A DNA stretch of 64,000 nt from Longilinea arvoryzae (lineage in GTDB: Bacteria > Chloroflexota > Anaerolineae > Anaerolineales > Anaerolineaceae). Positions 1 through 7,950 of the stretch are shown in pieces; the first letter of the stretch is position 1; every line of letters starts with the position of its first letter. The stretch lies in assembly GCF_001050235.1 (NCBI RefSeq), contig NZ_DF967972.1, positions 1,665,779 through 1,729,778 of the forward strand. Direction: 5' to 3'. Below the pieces are notes generated by a model. The model was given only the letters and a program-made list of their open reading frames with translations. It was not told where the DNA came from and searched no databases. Position numbers and translations under genes: made by a program.

Positions 1-2403
1 ACCGCCACGGTCGTGTACGGCGACTCCGGGGTGGGGCTGACCAGCCTGTTGGAGGCCGGCTTGCGCCCGGCGTTGGAAGCGGACAACGCACTTGTTGTGC
101 GTATAGCCGATTACGCCGATCTGACCAGCGAGTTTCGCAAAGGCCTGGAGGTGGATGGGCGGCCGGTGTTCCTGCGCGTGCCAGGCGATGCCCCGCTTTC
201 GGAAGTGCTTCGCGCGGTCAACCCGGCGCGGTTTCCCACCCTGGTACTGGCGTTGGATCAGTTCGAATTGGCCTGCGCCCTGCCGGAAGCGGAACAGCGC
301 GCCCTGAACGCGGCCCTCGAAGACAGCCTGCAGGTGCTGGGGGTGCGCCTTAAGCTGATCATCTTGATTCACGCGGACGCGCTGCCCGATCTGGCGCGTT
401 TCCAATCCTTACTGCTGAGGCGCAGCGGGCCGTGGATCGAGCTGCCCCCGCTGCAAAAAGACGAGGCGGTCTCGGCCATCGTCGATCCACTGGATGCGCT
501 GGGCTGGCCGGTGACGCTCAATCCGGCGCTGGCGCGCGAACAAATCGTACCCGACCTGGCCGAGTTGTATCCGGATGGGGATACGGCCGACCTGCACCGC
601 TGGGTGGACCCCGGACAGTTGCAGATTGCCTGCACCTGGCTGTACCAGAAAGCCCACGATCGCCGCCCACCCTTGATCGATGACACCCTGTACGTCCGGG
701 AAGCCGGCGGCGCGGACGGCATTCTGGTGCGTTACATGGAGGAGGAACTCCAGACGCGTTTCGCCGGTCAGACCGAACTCGCGCGCCAAATTCTGATGGC
801 GCTGGCCGCGCCGGACATCGACCGTTGGGCGTCGCCGCAGCAGGTGGTGGAGAGGGCTGTGTTTCCGTCCCGGCAGACGGCCGCCGTCGAAGCCATCCTG
901 CCCCTGATGGACCAGATGGTCAAAGCGGAACTACTGGTGCGCAAACTGTTGAATGGGCGATATGTCTACGCGTTTGCCAACCAGACCATTGCGGATGAGG
1001 CGCTGCGCATGGGCGGCGATCAGGCCGAACAGGTCTATAACGCCGGGGATGAATTGGAACGCGCCTGGCGGTTGTGGTTGGCGCGCCAGGCACAGGCAGG
1101 TGAAACCGGCCATGCCGATCAGGCGCTGGTCACGCGCCAGCAGCTCCGCCTGCTGGCCGAATCCGGCCAGCACCTGGACCCCAAGCCGGTCAAGTTGCTG
1201 CTGCTGCTGCGGTCTGCCGTGCAGCGCGCCGAACCGCCGGCGCCTTGGCTGGACCGGCTGCGCGCCGAAGAAAGCGATTCGGGGCTGCTGCGCCGGCTGG
1301 AAGGCATGCAGACCGAAAGCCAGCCGGAGCCTGCCAGCCGTTCGGCGAGTGAAATGGCTGCGCGCCTGTTGGGCATGAAGGATCCGGCTCTACCGGAGTT
1401 GAGCGAAAACGATCCCGGTTACGGCGCCATCAGCAATGCGGCCGTAAATTGCCGCCAGTCTCTCGACCGGCGCACGGCGGTTCTGGCGCTGGCCGCGCTG
1501 CCGCCCGGGCTGCGCGAGGTCTACGGCCGGCTGGAAAACGCGCTGGGCGACCTCAAGTCCGGGTTTGCGCGCTTCAAGCGGCGCGCGGAATTGTTCGGCG
1601 TGCTGGCGGACGCCGGCCAGTCGCCGCCGGCGGCGCACGGGCGTTCGTTGGGCGAACGCCTGGGAACCTACTTCTGGCGCGGGGGACGGCGCGTCTTCCT
1701 GGACCGCAGCCGCGTCGCCTGGATGATGTTCGGCGGCGGGATTGGGGCCGGGCTGGCGATGGGGCTGGAGCGTCTGATCGTGGGTTCGCTGGCCCAGTCG
1801 CACATTGGGGCGATCTTTTTTGCCCTGTTCTCCTACTGGGGACTGCTGCTGGCCGGCCTGACATCGCTGGGCATGGCGCTGGCCAGACCGTTGATGCTGG
1901 ATGCGCCCCGCCAGCGGCACTGGCCGTTGAAACTGGTGCTGGGCGGTTTGTTCTTTGGCCTGGCGAATATGCTCGTGGCCGGATTGAATGGTATCTCGCT
2001 GGCCAAAGCCCCAATGGTGATCCCCATGGGATTTATCGTCGGGCCTGGATTGAGCGCCGCCTACCTGCTCATCGGCCGCAAAGGCTGGGGCTGGTTGGCC
2101 GGGGCGGTGCTGGCCGGCCTGGCGTTTGGCCTGGCGGAGCTGGTGTTCGTCAGCCAGCCGCAGGCGGGCAGCGGCATCTCGGTTTCGCTCTCGGCGGGCT
2201 ATTTTCGGGTGGAGTTCGAATACTTCGCCTGGCCGGCCTGGCAAAACTGGCTGAGTTCCTTTCCCCGCTGGCCGGATGTGCTGGCGCTGATCGAGGCCGG
2301 ATGGGTCGGGCTGGCGTTGGCGCTGGGGGGTGGTCTGGGGCAGGCTTTGGCCTCCCGCTGGCAGGCGCGCTGGCAGAAGCTTGCCGAGCAATCGGGTGAT
2401 TAG
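1..2403 (+). CDS. nSTAND-like NTPase with C-terminal membrane domain (5'-partial)
   Basis: The reading frame is open to the first base, so the start lies upstream. Codons at 19-45 encode a P-loop of the nSTAND1 type (G-D-S-G-V-G-L-T-S), but the invariant Lys is Leu (codon 37-39). A Walker B-like segment, L-V-L-A-L-D-Q-F-E, follows at 241-267, as in nSTAND1 'DQFE' motifs. The middle (about codons 150-540) is helical and resembles the winged-helix and helical arms of STAND proteins. The last third (about 1720-2360) has around six hydrophobic segments, so the protein should be anchored in the membrane. Family knowledge: STAND NTPases are signal-dependent scaffolds in conflict and regulatory systems. 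The stop is 15 bases before the next gene, whose start has a strong ribosome site, so the two are probably co-transcribed. The effector and function are unknown. The C-terminal membrane domain is unassigned. Confidence 0.7.
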   Translation, partial: TATVVYGDSGVGLTSLLEAGLRPALEADNALVVRIADYADLTSEFRKGLEVDGRPVFLRVPGDAPLSEVLRAVNPARFPTLVLALDQFELACALPEAEQRALNAALEDSLQVLGVRLKLIILIHADALPDLARFQSLLLRRSGPWIELPPLQKDEAVSAIVDPLDALGWPVTLNPALAREQIVPDLAELYPDGDTADLHRWVDPGQLQIACTWLYQKAHDRRPPLIDDTLYVREAGGADGILVRYMEEELQTRFAGQTELARQILMALAAPDIDRWASPQQVVERAVFPSRQTAAVEAILPLMDQMVKAELLVRKLLNGRYVYAFANQTIADEALRMGGDQAEQVYNAGDELERAWRLWLARQAQAGETGHADQALVTRQQLRLLAESGQHLDPKPVKLLLLLRSAVQRAEPPAPWLDRLRAEESDSGLLRRLEGMQTESQPEPASRSASEMAARLLGMKDPALPELSENDPGYGAISNAAVNCRQSLDRRTAVLALAALPPGLREVYGRLENALGDLKSGFARFKRRAELFGVLADAGQSPPAAHGRSLGERLGTYFWRGGRRVFLDRSRVAWMMFGGGIGAGLAMGLERLIVGSLAQSHIGAIFFALFSYWGLLLAGLTSLGMALARPLMLDAPRQRHWPLKLVLGGLFFGLANMLVAGLNGISLAKAPMVIPMGFIVGPGLSAAYLLIGRKGWGWLAGAVLAGLAFGLAELVFVSQPQAGSGISVSLSAGYFRVEFEYFAWPAWQNWLSSFPRWPDVLALIEAGWVGLALALGGGLGQALASRWQARWQKLAEQSGD

Positions 2404-2418
2404 CCGGGAGGGAGAAAG

Positions 2419-3636
2419 ATGAAAATCAGGACGCTCATCCAGGGCTGTGCATTTGGGGCAATGTTGGTCCTTCTATGTATGCTGCAGGGCTGCCAGCAAA
2501 CCGGTGGAACGGCGGTCATCCACGCCGACTCACAGGTGCGCCGCCTTTCGGCAGCCGTTTTTGCCGGCAGCAGCCAGCCGCTGCTGGAATTGACCTCCAA
2601 CACAGCCGTTTCGCTGGCATCAGGGGGCATGGTAACGACCGACTCGCAGGGCGAAGCCGAGGTGAAGATCCAGGACTGCCTGACGATGTACATTTTTCAA
2701 AACGGCAGCCTGCAGCGTTCCACCTGCCGGCGCAGTGACGCGCTCAGCGGGTTGGGGGTGTGCAGCACCGGCGGAATGACCGGCGTGCTCAACAACTGCA
2801 CCAGCCTGATCGACATCCAAACCCCCAGTTCGTCCACGACCACCTCGGGCACCTGGTTCAGCGTCATATACCTGCCGGAGGACCAGCTCAGCATCGTGCA
2901 GGTCTACGAAGGCCAGGTGACCGTCAGCGCTGTGATCGATCCACAGGCTGGCGCGTCGACGCCCGGCATGCAACTGGGCTCCGGCAGCCTGTGGTTCACC
3001 GCCCCCGGGCCGGACGCACCGGTGATCAATGGCCTCACCGGACGGCAGGCGCTGCGGCTGGAAGACTGGCAGCGACTGCGCCTGGATTTGATCGACCGCT
3101 ACCCGGACCTGGACCGGTGGATGGAAGCCACCCGCCAGATCGCCGGCGGCCAAAGCCTGAACTTCCCGGATTACCTGTCGCAACCCGCTGACCAGATCGA
3201 CGTTCAATTCGTGGGACCCTTGTGGTCCGATGAACGCATCCTGCGCGCGGTGACGGTTGGGATCGATTGGAAACGCCTGACGGGAGAGAACTGGCCGGAT
3301 TTCGAGGTCACACCGCGCCTGCTGGCGCCCAACGCAATCGTCGAGGACGCGCGTATGCTCGAATTCAACCCGGATGAGTCCATTCGGCTGCTTTCAGAGG
3401 CGGATTACTGGCAGATGAACGCCTACATCAACATCGTCATGCGCGATCAGGATAACACCGCCAGACAGTTCGCCGACAGCCTGCGCCAGGCGCTGGCCAA
3501 TCTGAAAATCGACACGGAAGTCTTCGCGGTGGACGCCGAACAGTTCCAGACTCTGCGGGCGTATTCCGATCCGCAGCAAACCGCTCCGTTCATCCTGTTG
3601 GAAACCTCCGGGGAGCATTTCGGAACCGCGCCCTGA
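2419..3636 (+). CDS. FecR-like domain lipoprotein (paralog 1)
   Basis: 405 residues. A signal peptide ends in a lipobox L-Q-G-C with Cys25, so it is an exported lipoprotein. Residues about 35-190 look like a FecR-type beta domain: repeated 'T-D-S-Q-G-E-A' and 'G-T-W-F-S-V-I' patterns and 'I-V-Q-V-Y-E-G-Q-V'. The C-terminal part (about 265-400) has the pattern of the C-terminal lobe of family 5 solute-binding proteins: a repeated 'R-A-V-T-V-G-I-D-W-K-R-L' helix, then an 'N-P-D-E-S-I-R-L-L-S-E-A' helix and 'L-A-N-L-K-I-D-T-E-V'. The Cys pairs near residues 89-130 may form disulfides. Strong ribosome site GGGAGGGAG just before the ATG. It lies between the STAND-like NTPase and its paralog. Role unknown; a sensor or ligand-binding partner is an inference. 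Confidence 0.75.
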   Translation: MKIRTLIQGCAFGAMLVLLCMLQGCQQTGGTAVIHADSQVRRLSAAVFAGSSQPLLELTSNTAVSLASGGMVTTDSQGEAEVKIQDCLTMYIFQNGSLQRSTCRRSDALSGLGVCSTGGMTGVLNNCTSLIDIQTPSSSTTTSGTWFSVIYLPEDQLSIVQVYEGQVTVSAVIDPQAGASTPGMQLGSGSLWFTAPGPDAPVINGLTGRQALRLEDWQRLRLDLIDRYPDLDRWMEATRQIAGGQSLNFPDYLSQPADQIDVQFVGPLWSDERILRAVTVGIDWKRLTGENWPDFEVTPRLLAPNAIVEDARMLEFNPDESIRLLSEADYWQMNAYINIVMRDQDNTARQFADSLRQALANLKIDTEVFAVDAEQFQTLRAYSDPQQTAPFILLETSGEHFGTAP

Positions 3637-3698
3637 GGATCGAGGTATCAGCAGGCTGTTATCGATTCGTTTACTGGTATCGATCGAGGAGGTAATTG

Positions 3699-5048
3699 AT
3701 GAAGCCGAGAATCGGATTTCACGGCTCGATATTCTGGACAGCGCTGGCTTTAATCCTGATATTGCAATCCTGCACCTCGCCATCCTCCGAATCCACACAG
3801 GCAGGTCAATCGCCGCCGGCTGCGACGAACACGCCGACCCGTTCGATCCCGGGCCGGACCCCGCTTCCGAGTTCCACGCCGCGACCCTCTGAGACGCCCC
3901 TGGCGCCCACCCAGGTGGCGGTTATCACGCCCGATTCACAGGTCCGCCGCCTGAACCCGGCCGTATTCGCCGGCCAGGGCCAGCCGCTGCCCGAAGTGGC
4001 CAGCGATTCGGCCATCGCACTGGAACCCGGCGGGCTGGTGACCACCGACGCGCAGGGTGAAGCTGAAGTTTTGATTCAGGGCTGCCTGAAATTGTTCATC
4101 TTCCAGGAGGTCACCCTGCAGCGTTCCACCTGCCGGCGCAGTGATACCGAAAGCGGGCTGGCGGTGTGCAGCGTGGGGGGAATGACCGGCGTGCTCAACC
4201 AGTGCGCCAACCAGGTCGACATCCAGACGCCCGGATCGAGCACGCAGACGAAGGGTACCTGGTTCGCGGTCATTTATCTGCCGGCGGATCAGCTCAGCAT
4301 CGTCCAGGTCTATGAAGGCGCGGTCGATGTCAGTGCCGCCATCGACCCGAGCGCCGGCCAATGGACATCCGGGTCACGGTTGGAGGCCGGCAACCTGTGG
4401 TTCACGGCCCCGGGCGCGGATGCGCCGGTGATCAACGGCATCCAGGGCCGCCAGGCCCAACCCATGGAAGTCTGGCAGGCGCTGCGTCCGGAATTGATCG
4501 ACAAATATCCCAACCTGGATAAATGGATGCGGGCTGCCCGGCAAAGAGCAGGCCAGGAGGATCTGGCATTCCCGGATTTCCTAGCGCCTCCGGCGGGAGA
4601 GGTGCATTCCCAGTTTATCGGGCAGGTCTGGCGCGACGAGCGTATCCAGAAAGCGATGCTTGTTGGCGTTGATTGGAAGGGGATCGTGCGCAATTCATGG
4701 TTCGATTACGACATCACCCCCAGCCTGCAGATCCTGGGCTACACCATCCCGGACGCGCGTATCTATCCTTACAACCGTGACGACGCGCTCAGTTTGTTGT
4801 CCGAGGCGAATTACTGGCAAAATGCTGTGACCATCTCCATCGTTGCCCACGAAACGGATCCGGCCGGGGGCCAGTTCGCCAACAGCCTTCAATCCGCCTT
4901 GTTCGACCTGGATATCAACTCGGAAGTGCTCCAGGTTTCGGATGCGCAATTCGAGGAGTTGCGCAATCTGGATCCAACGGTCGATTCACCCTTCATTCTG
5001 GTGAGCAGTTCCGGCGAGGCCTTTGGCTCTGCGTCGCCGGCCAATTGA
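3699..5048 (+). CDS. FecR-like domain lipoprotein (paralog 2)
   Basis: 449 residues, starting at the ATG six bases after GAGGAGG rather than at the adjacent TTG. Lipobox L-Q-S-C with Cys25, followed by a Ser/Thr/Pro-rich linker (about residues 27-70) that paralog 1 lacks. The rest aligns with paralog 1 over its whole length, including the segments 'Q-V-R-R-L', 'L-Q-R-S-T-C-R-R-S-D', 'G-M-T-G-V-L-N', 'G-T-W-F-A-V-I-Y-L-P' and the solute-binding-like C-terminus 'G-V-D-W-K-G-I ... D-D-A-L-S-L-L-S-E-A'. The pair therefore arose by tandem duplication. Likely exported and lipid-anchored. The next gene begins 23 bases later, so it is probably in the same transcript. Function unknown. Confidence 0.75.
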   Translation: MKPRIGFHGSIFWTALALILILQSCTSPSSESTQAGQSPPAATNTPTRSIPGRTPLPSSTPRPSETPLAPTQVAVITPDSQVRRLNPAVFAGQGQPLPEVASDSAIALEPGGLVTTDAQGEAEVLIQGCLKLFIFQEVTLQRSTCRRSDTESGLAVCSVGGMTGVLNQCANQVDIQTPGSSTQTKGTWFAVIYLPADQLSIVQVYEGAVDVSAAIDPSAGQWTSGSRLEAGNLWFTAPGADAPVINGIQGRQAQPMEVWQALRPELIDKYPNLDKWMRAARQRAGQEDLAFPDFLAPPAGEVHSQFIGQVWRDERIQKAMLVGVDWKGIVRNSWFDYDITPSLQILGYTIPDARIYPYNRDDALSLLSEANYWQNAVTISIVAHETDPAGGQFANSLQSALFDLDINSEVLQVSDAQFEELRNLDPTVDSPFILVSSSGEAFGSASPAN

Positions 5049-5071
5049 GTTCGATGAACAGGAGAAATCTC

Positions 5072-6514
5072 ATGCCTGACGAGAAGAAAATTTTCATCAA
5101 CGGGATCGACGGCGTGACCGGGCAGTATCTGCTGCCCCCAATGAACCTGGCCAATGTGGCCGCGCTGGCGCGCGGCGAAACGCGCGATCAGAACCTGCTG
5201 GATTGGCTTTCCAGTGTATGGCACAAAATCAGCACACCCCACCTCGGCCTGCCGCTTGGTGTCGATCCGGCGGATGTGACCCAGGCCGGCTGGGGAATCG
5301 TATTTCTGAAGGATGCGGACCTGGCCGTGATCGCGGCCCTGCAACCGCTGATCGAACACCGCAAACAACGCATCCGCAATGACCGGATCGTCAAAGAGCT
5401 GGACTATCGCCCGGGTGAAAGCTGGGAGGCCTGGTTGGATCGCTACGGGGTCGCGCCCGGCAGCGTCGACCCAACCCGGGTGCCCTATTACCTGCTGCTG
5501 GTCGGCGATCCGGCGCGCATGCCATTCGAATTTGGCCAACTCCTGGACGTGGAATACGGCGTCGGGCGTTTGCATTTCGATACGCCGGGAGAGTATGCCG
5601 CCTACGCTGCCAGCGTGATCGATTATGAAAATGGGCAGACGCTGCCCAATCGCAAGGAAGCCGTCTTTTTCGGCACGCGCCATCCCTTCGACGCGGCCAC
5701 CCAGATGAGCGCCGATCACCTGGTCGGTCCGTTGGCGGATGGCATCCCGGAAGCCGGCCAGGTGGGGTTGCCCGCTCAGTGGGGCTATCTGGGTCGCAAA
5801 TTGATGGCGACTGAGGCTACCAAGGCCGGGCTTTTGAATATCATCCGACCCGCAGCCGGGAGCAAGCCGCCGGCATTTCTGTTCACGGCCAGCCACGGCA
5901 TGGGCTTCCCGCGTGGGCACGTCCGCCAGAAGAGCCAGCAGGGAGCGCTGTTGTGCCAGGACTGGCGCGGATTGGGTAATATCAGTTCCGATGATTACTT
6001 CGCCGGGGCGGATGTGCCGGCCGATGCGCGCGTGCACGGCATGGTGATCTTTCACTTCGCGTGTTACGGCGGGGGAACGCCGGACCGGGACCTGTTCGTC
6101 CACGAGGCCGGGCAGAAACCGCCTGTCATCGCGGATTCACCTTTTCTGGCGGCGCTGCCGAAGGCCTGGCTGGCGCACCCGGGCGGCGGCGCGCTGGCCT
6201 GCATCGGGCACGTCGAGCGCGCCTGGGGCACTTCCATCATTTCAGGCCAGGCCGGCCCGCAGATTTTGACCTTCCAGAACGCCATCGGCCGCATCCTGAT
6301 CGGCCAACCCCTGGGTTACGCGCTCAAGGATTTCAACGAGCGCTACGCTGCGCTTTCGACGGGCATTTCAGCCGCGCTGCAAAAAGCCGGCTGGGGAGAT
6401 CAAATCGATGCGGATGCACTGGCGACCAACTGGATCGAGCGCAACGACGCCGAAGGCTACGTGTTGATCGGCGATCCGGCGGTGCGCCTGCGGGCGGACG
6501 ACCTGACCGTGTAA
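5072..6514 (+). CDS. Caspase/gingipain-like (clan CD) cysteine peptidase
   Basis: 480 residues from the ATG preceded by CAGGAG; a longer in-frame start at 5045 overlaps the upstream gene and lacks a ribosome site. Two motifs mark clan CD peptidases such as C25 (gingipain) or CHAT: a His in 'F-T-A-S-H-G-M-G-F' (His275) and a Cys in 'H-F-A-C-Y-G-G-G-T-P-D' (Cys331), each at the end of a hydrophobic strand. No signal peptide is visible, so it should be cytoplasmic, unlike secreted gingipains. It is the last gene of the STAND/lipoprotein cluster and is followed by a hairpin. Its substrate is unknown; neighbouring proteins are candidates. An inactive scaffold is possible, but both dyad residues are present. 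Confidence 0.72.
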   Translation: MPDEKKIFINGIDGVTGQYLLPPMNLANVAALARGETRDQNLLDWLSSVWHKISTPHLGLPLGVDPADVTQAGWGIVFLKDADLAVIAALQPLIEHRKQRIRNDRIVKELDYRPGESWEAWLDRYGVAPGSVDPTRVPYYLLLVGDPARMPFEFGQLLDVEYGVGRLHFDTPGEYAAYAASVIDYENGQTLPNRKEAVFFGTRHPFDAATQMSADHLVGPLADGIPEAGQVGLPAQWGYLGRKLMATEATKAGLLNIIRPAAGSKPPAFLFTASHGMGFPRGHVRQKSQQGALLCQDWRGLGNISSDDYFAGADVPADARVHGMVIFHFACYGGGTPDRDLFVHEAGQKPPVIADSPFLAALPKAWLAHPGGGALACIGHVERAWGTSIISGQAGPQILTFQNAIGRILIGQPLGYALKDFNERYAALSTGISAALQKAGWGDQIDADALATNWIERNDAEGYVLIGDPAVRLRADDLTV

Positions 6515-6539
6515 TCGCATCAAAACTGTAATTTCCGAT

Positions 6540-6573
6540 TCCGGGCAGTGTGACCTGTTACTGCCCGGATTTA
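6540..6573 (+). terminator. Probable terminator after the peptidase gene
   Basis: A perfect 10-bp stem (6540-6549 with 6560-6569, core CCGGGCAG) closes a 10-base loop and is followed by a short T-containing stretch (TTTATCATTAT). It lies 25 bases after the peptidase stop and before the next operon. The U-tract is weak. Confidence 0.55.
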
Positions 6574-6577
6574 TCAT

Positions 6578-6583
6578 TATAAT
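6578..6583 (+). promoter_or_regulatory. Possible -10 element for the nucleoside importer operon
   Basis: An exact TATAAT sits about 60 bases before the start of the BMP lipoprotein gene, just after the preceding terminator. No good -35 hexamer is visible at 16-18 bases upstream, so the assignment is weak. Confidence 0.3.
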
Positions 6584-6642
6584 TAGCTAAGAAAGCCCCC
6601 GGTACCACAGAGTCACAATCCGATTTTTTCAGGAGGAAAAGC

Positions 6643-7674
6643 ATGAAGAAGTTCGTGTATGCCCTGCTTTTGGTTGCGATGTTGCTCGCCATGACCGGCT
6701 GTGCGCAGCAGGCTGCGACCCCAAAGGCGCAAAAAGTAGTCTATTTGATCAACGGCGCGCTCGGCGATAACGCCTTCTACGATTCCGGCAAGGCCGGCAT
6801 CGACAACATTGCCAAGCAGTACGGCGTCGAGACGCGCACCATCGAATGCAACTTCGATGCCGGCAAGTATGAACCGGCGCTGCAGGCAGCCGTCGATTAC
6901 GCGGATGTGATCTTCGTCATTTCCTATGGTTTCGAAGACCAGTTGAAGGCGATGGCTGACAAATATCCGACCAAGATCTTCGTCAACATCGATACCGTTG
7001 TCGAAAACACCGGCAAGACCATCACCTCGGTGGATTACATCGAAGAAGAGTCCGCCTACCTGGCGGGCGTCGTGGCCGGTATGGCCACCCTGGATACTTC
7101 GATCCCCAATGTCAACGCTGACAAGGTCATCGGCGTGGTCGGCGGCGACGTGGACCCGGTGGTGAGCGCTTTCGTGTATGCCTACATGAACGGCGCAAAA
7201 TCGGTCGATCCCGATATTCAGGTCATTACCAAATCGCTGGGCGGCGCCTGGGATGATTCGTCCAAGGCCAAGCAGGCCGCGCTGCAGATCTACGATCAGA
7301 AGGCGGACGTGGTCTTCCAGGTGGCTTCCGCAGCCGGCATCGGCGTGCTGCAGGCCGCCAAAGAACGCTCGCTGTATGCCATCGGCGTGGATACCAACCA
7401 GAATGATCTGGAGCCCGGCTTCGTGATCGCCAGCGATGTGAAGAACGTCGGCAAGTCGATCGAAACCGTGTTCGCCACCATCGAGAACGGCACCTATAAA
7501 CCCGGCCAGGTCATCGAAGACGGCCTGAAGTCGGGCGGTGTGGATATTGCCCTGGATGCGAAGGTTCAGGTGCTGCCGCAAACGATCATCGACAAGGTCA
7601 AGTCGATTCGCCAGGATATCATCGACGGTAAACTGACCATCGAACGCTACGGCGGTCAGGACGTCTGGAAATAA
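6643..7674 (+). CDS. BMP-family nucleoside-binding lipoprotein of an ABC importer
   Basis: 343 residues. Signal peptide with lipobox M-T-G-C (Cys20), then a BMP/PnrA-type binding domain through to the C-terminus: the opening 'L-I-N-G-A-L-G-D-N-A-F-Y-D-S' segment, 'E-E-S-A-Y-L-A-G-V-V-A-G-M-A', 'V-F-Q-V-A-S-A-A-G-I-G' and 'A-I-G-V-D-T-N-Q-N-D' are characteristic. Members of this family (PnrA, BmpA, the B. subtilis NupN type) bind purine nucleosides. It should deliver ligand to the permeases encoded at 9477-11404. AGGAGG precedes the ATG. A GC-rich hairpin follows the stop, which could favour high levels of the binding protein over the rest of the operon. Confidence 0.88.
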   Translation: MKKFVYALLLVAMLLAMTGCAQQAATPKAQKVVYLINGALGDNAFYDSGKAGIDNIAKQYGVETRTIECNFDAGKYEPALQAAVDYADVIFVISYGFEDQLKAMADKYPTKIFVNIDTVVENTGKTITSVDYIEEESAYLAGVVAGMATLDTSIPNVNADKVIGVVGGDVDPVVSAFVYAYMNGAKSVDPDIQVITKSLGGAWDDSSKAKQAALQIYDQKADVVFQVASAAGIGVLQAAKERSLYAIGVDTNQNDLEPGFVIASDVKNVGKSIETVFATIENGTYKPGQVIEDGLKSGGVDIALDAKVQVLPQTIIDKVKSIRQDIIDGKLTIERYGGQDVWK

Positions 7675-7691
7675 CCTTTCGTTGCTTCATG

Positions 7692-7724
7692 CCGGCGCCG
7701 TCTCCTTCCCCGGGGCGGCGCCGG
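7692..7724 (+). other. GC-rich intercistronic hairpin after the binding-protein gene
   Basis: A 9-bp perfect stem (7692-7700 with 7716-7724) surrounds a loop that itself contains CCCCGGGG. It starts 17 bases after the lipoprotein stop. There is no strong T-run, so partial termination or mRNA 3'-end stabilisation is more likely than full termination. Confidence 0.5.
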
Positions 7725-7766
7725 GTCTTAATTTGGAATCTTACCGGAATCCATAAGGTGAAAATC

Positions 7767-7907
7767 ACCACGGAGACACGAAGGACACGGAGTTTTTGGA
7801 ATGAAAGAAGAAATTTTAAAAGGATTTTCCCGCGCAGGTCTCCTGGCTTCTTTTGTTCTTCTCCTTTTTCAAATTTCTCTTCTCCGTGTCCTCCGTGTCT
7901 CCGTGGT
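7767..7907. repeat. Palindromic intergenic element with 26-bp inverted ends
   Basis: The left arm 7767-7792 and right arm 7882-7907 are inverted copies with one mismatch (core ACCACGGAGACACG ... CACGGAG). The interior is A/T-rich and purine/pyrimidine asymmetric. An 83-codon open frame over it is judged non-coding. A related element lies at 19297-19442. Such 'cacggagacac' repeats are widespread non-coding dispersed elements in environmental bacteria. It separates the binding-protein gene from the ATPase gene. Confidence 0.7.
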
Positions 7908-7950
7908 TGTTTAAATCGTGATTGTCGAAAGGTGAGTTGAATCTACAATT

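Noticed and set aside
1390..2391. Long open frame on the minus strand opposite the STAND-like gene
   Set aside because: It mirrors a GC-rich real gene, has Gln/Arg/Ala-rich low-complexity translation and no family motif.
4889..6103. 404-codon minus-strand open frame opposite the peptidase
   Set aside because: Antisense shadow of a gene with clear motifs; no ribosome site or recognisable domain.
7689..7940. 83-codon open frame between the BMP lipoprotein and the ATPase
   Set aside because: Its sequence is the palindromic repeat at 7767-7907 and translates to a repeat-derived, unfamiliar peptide.
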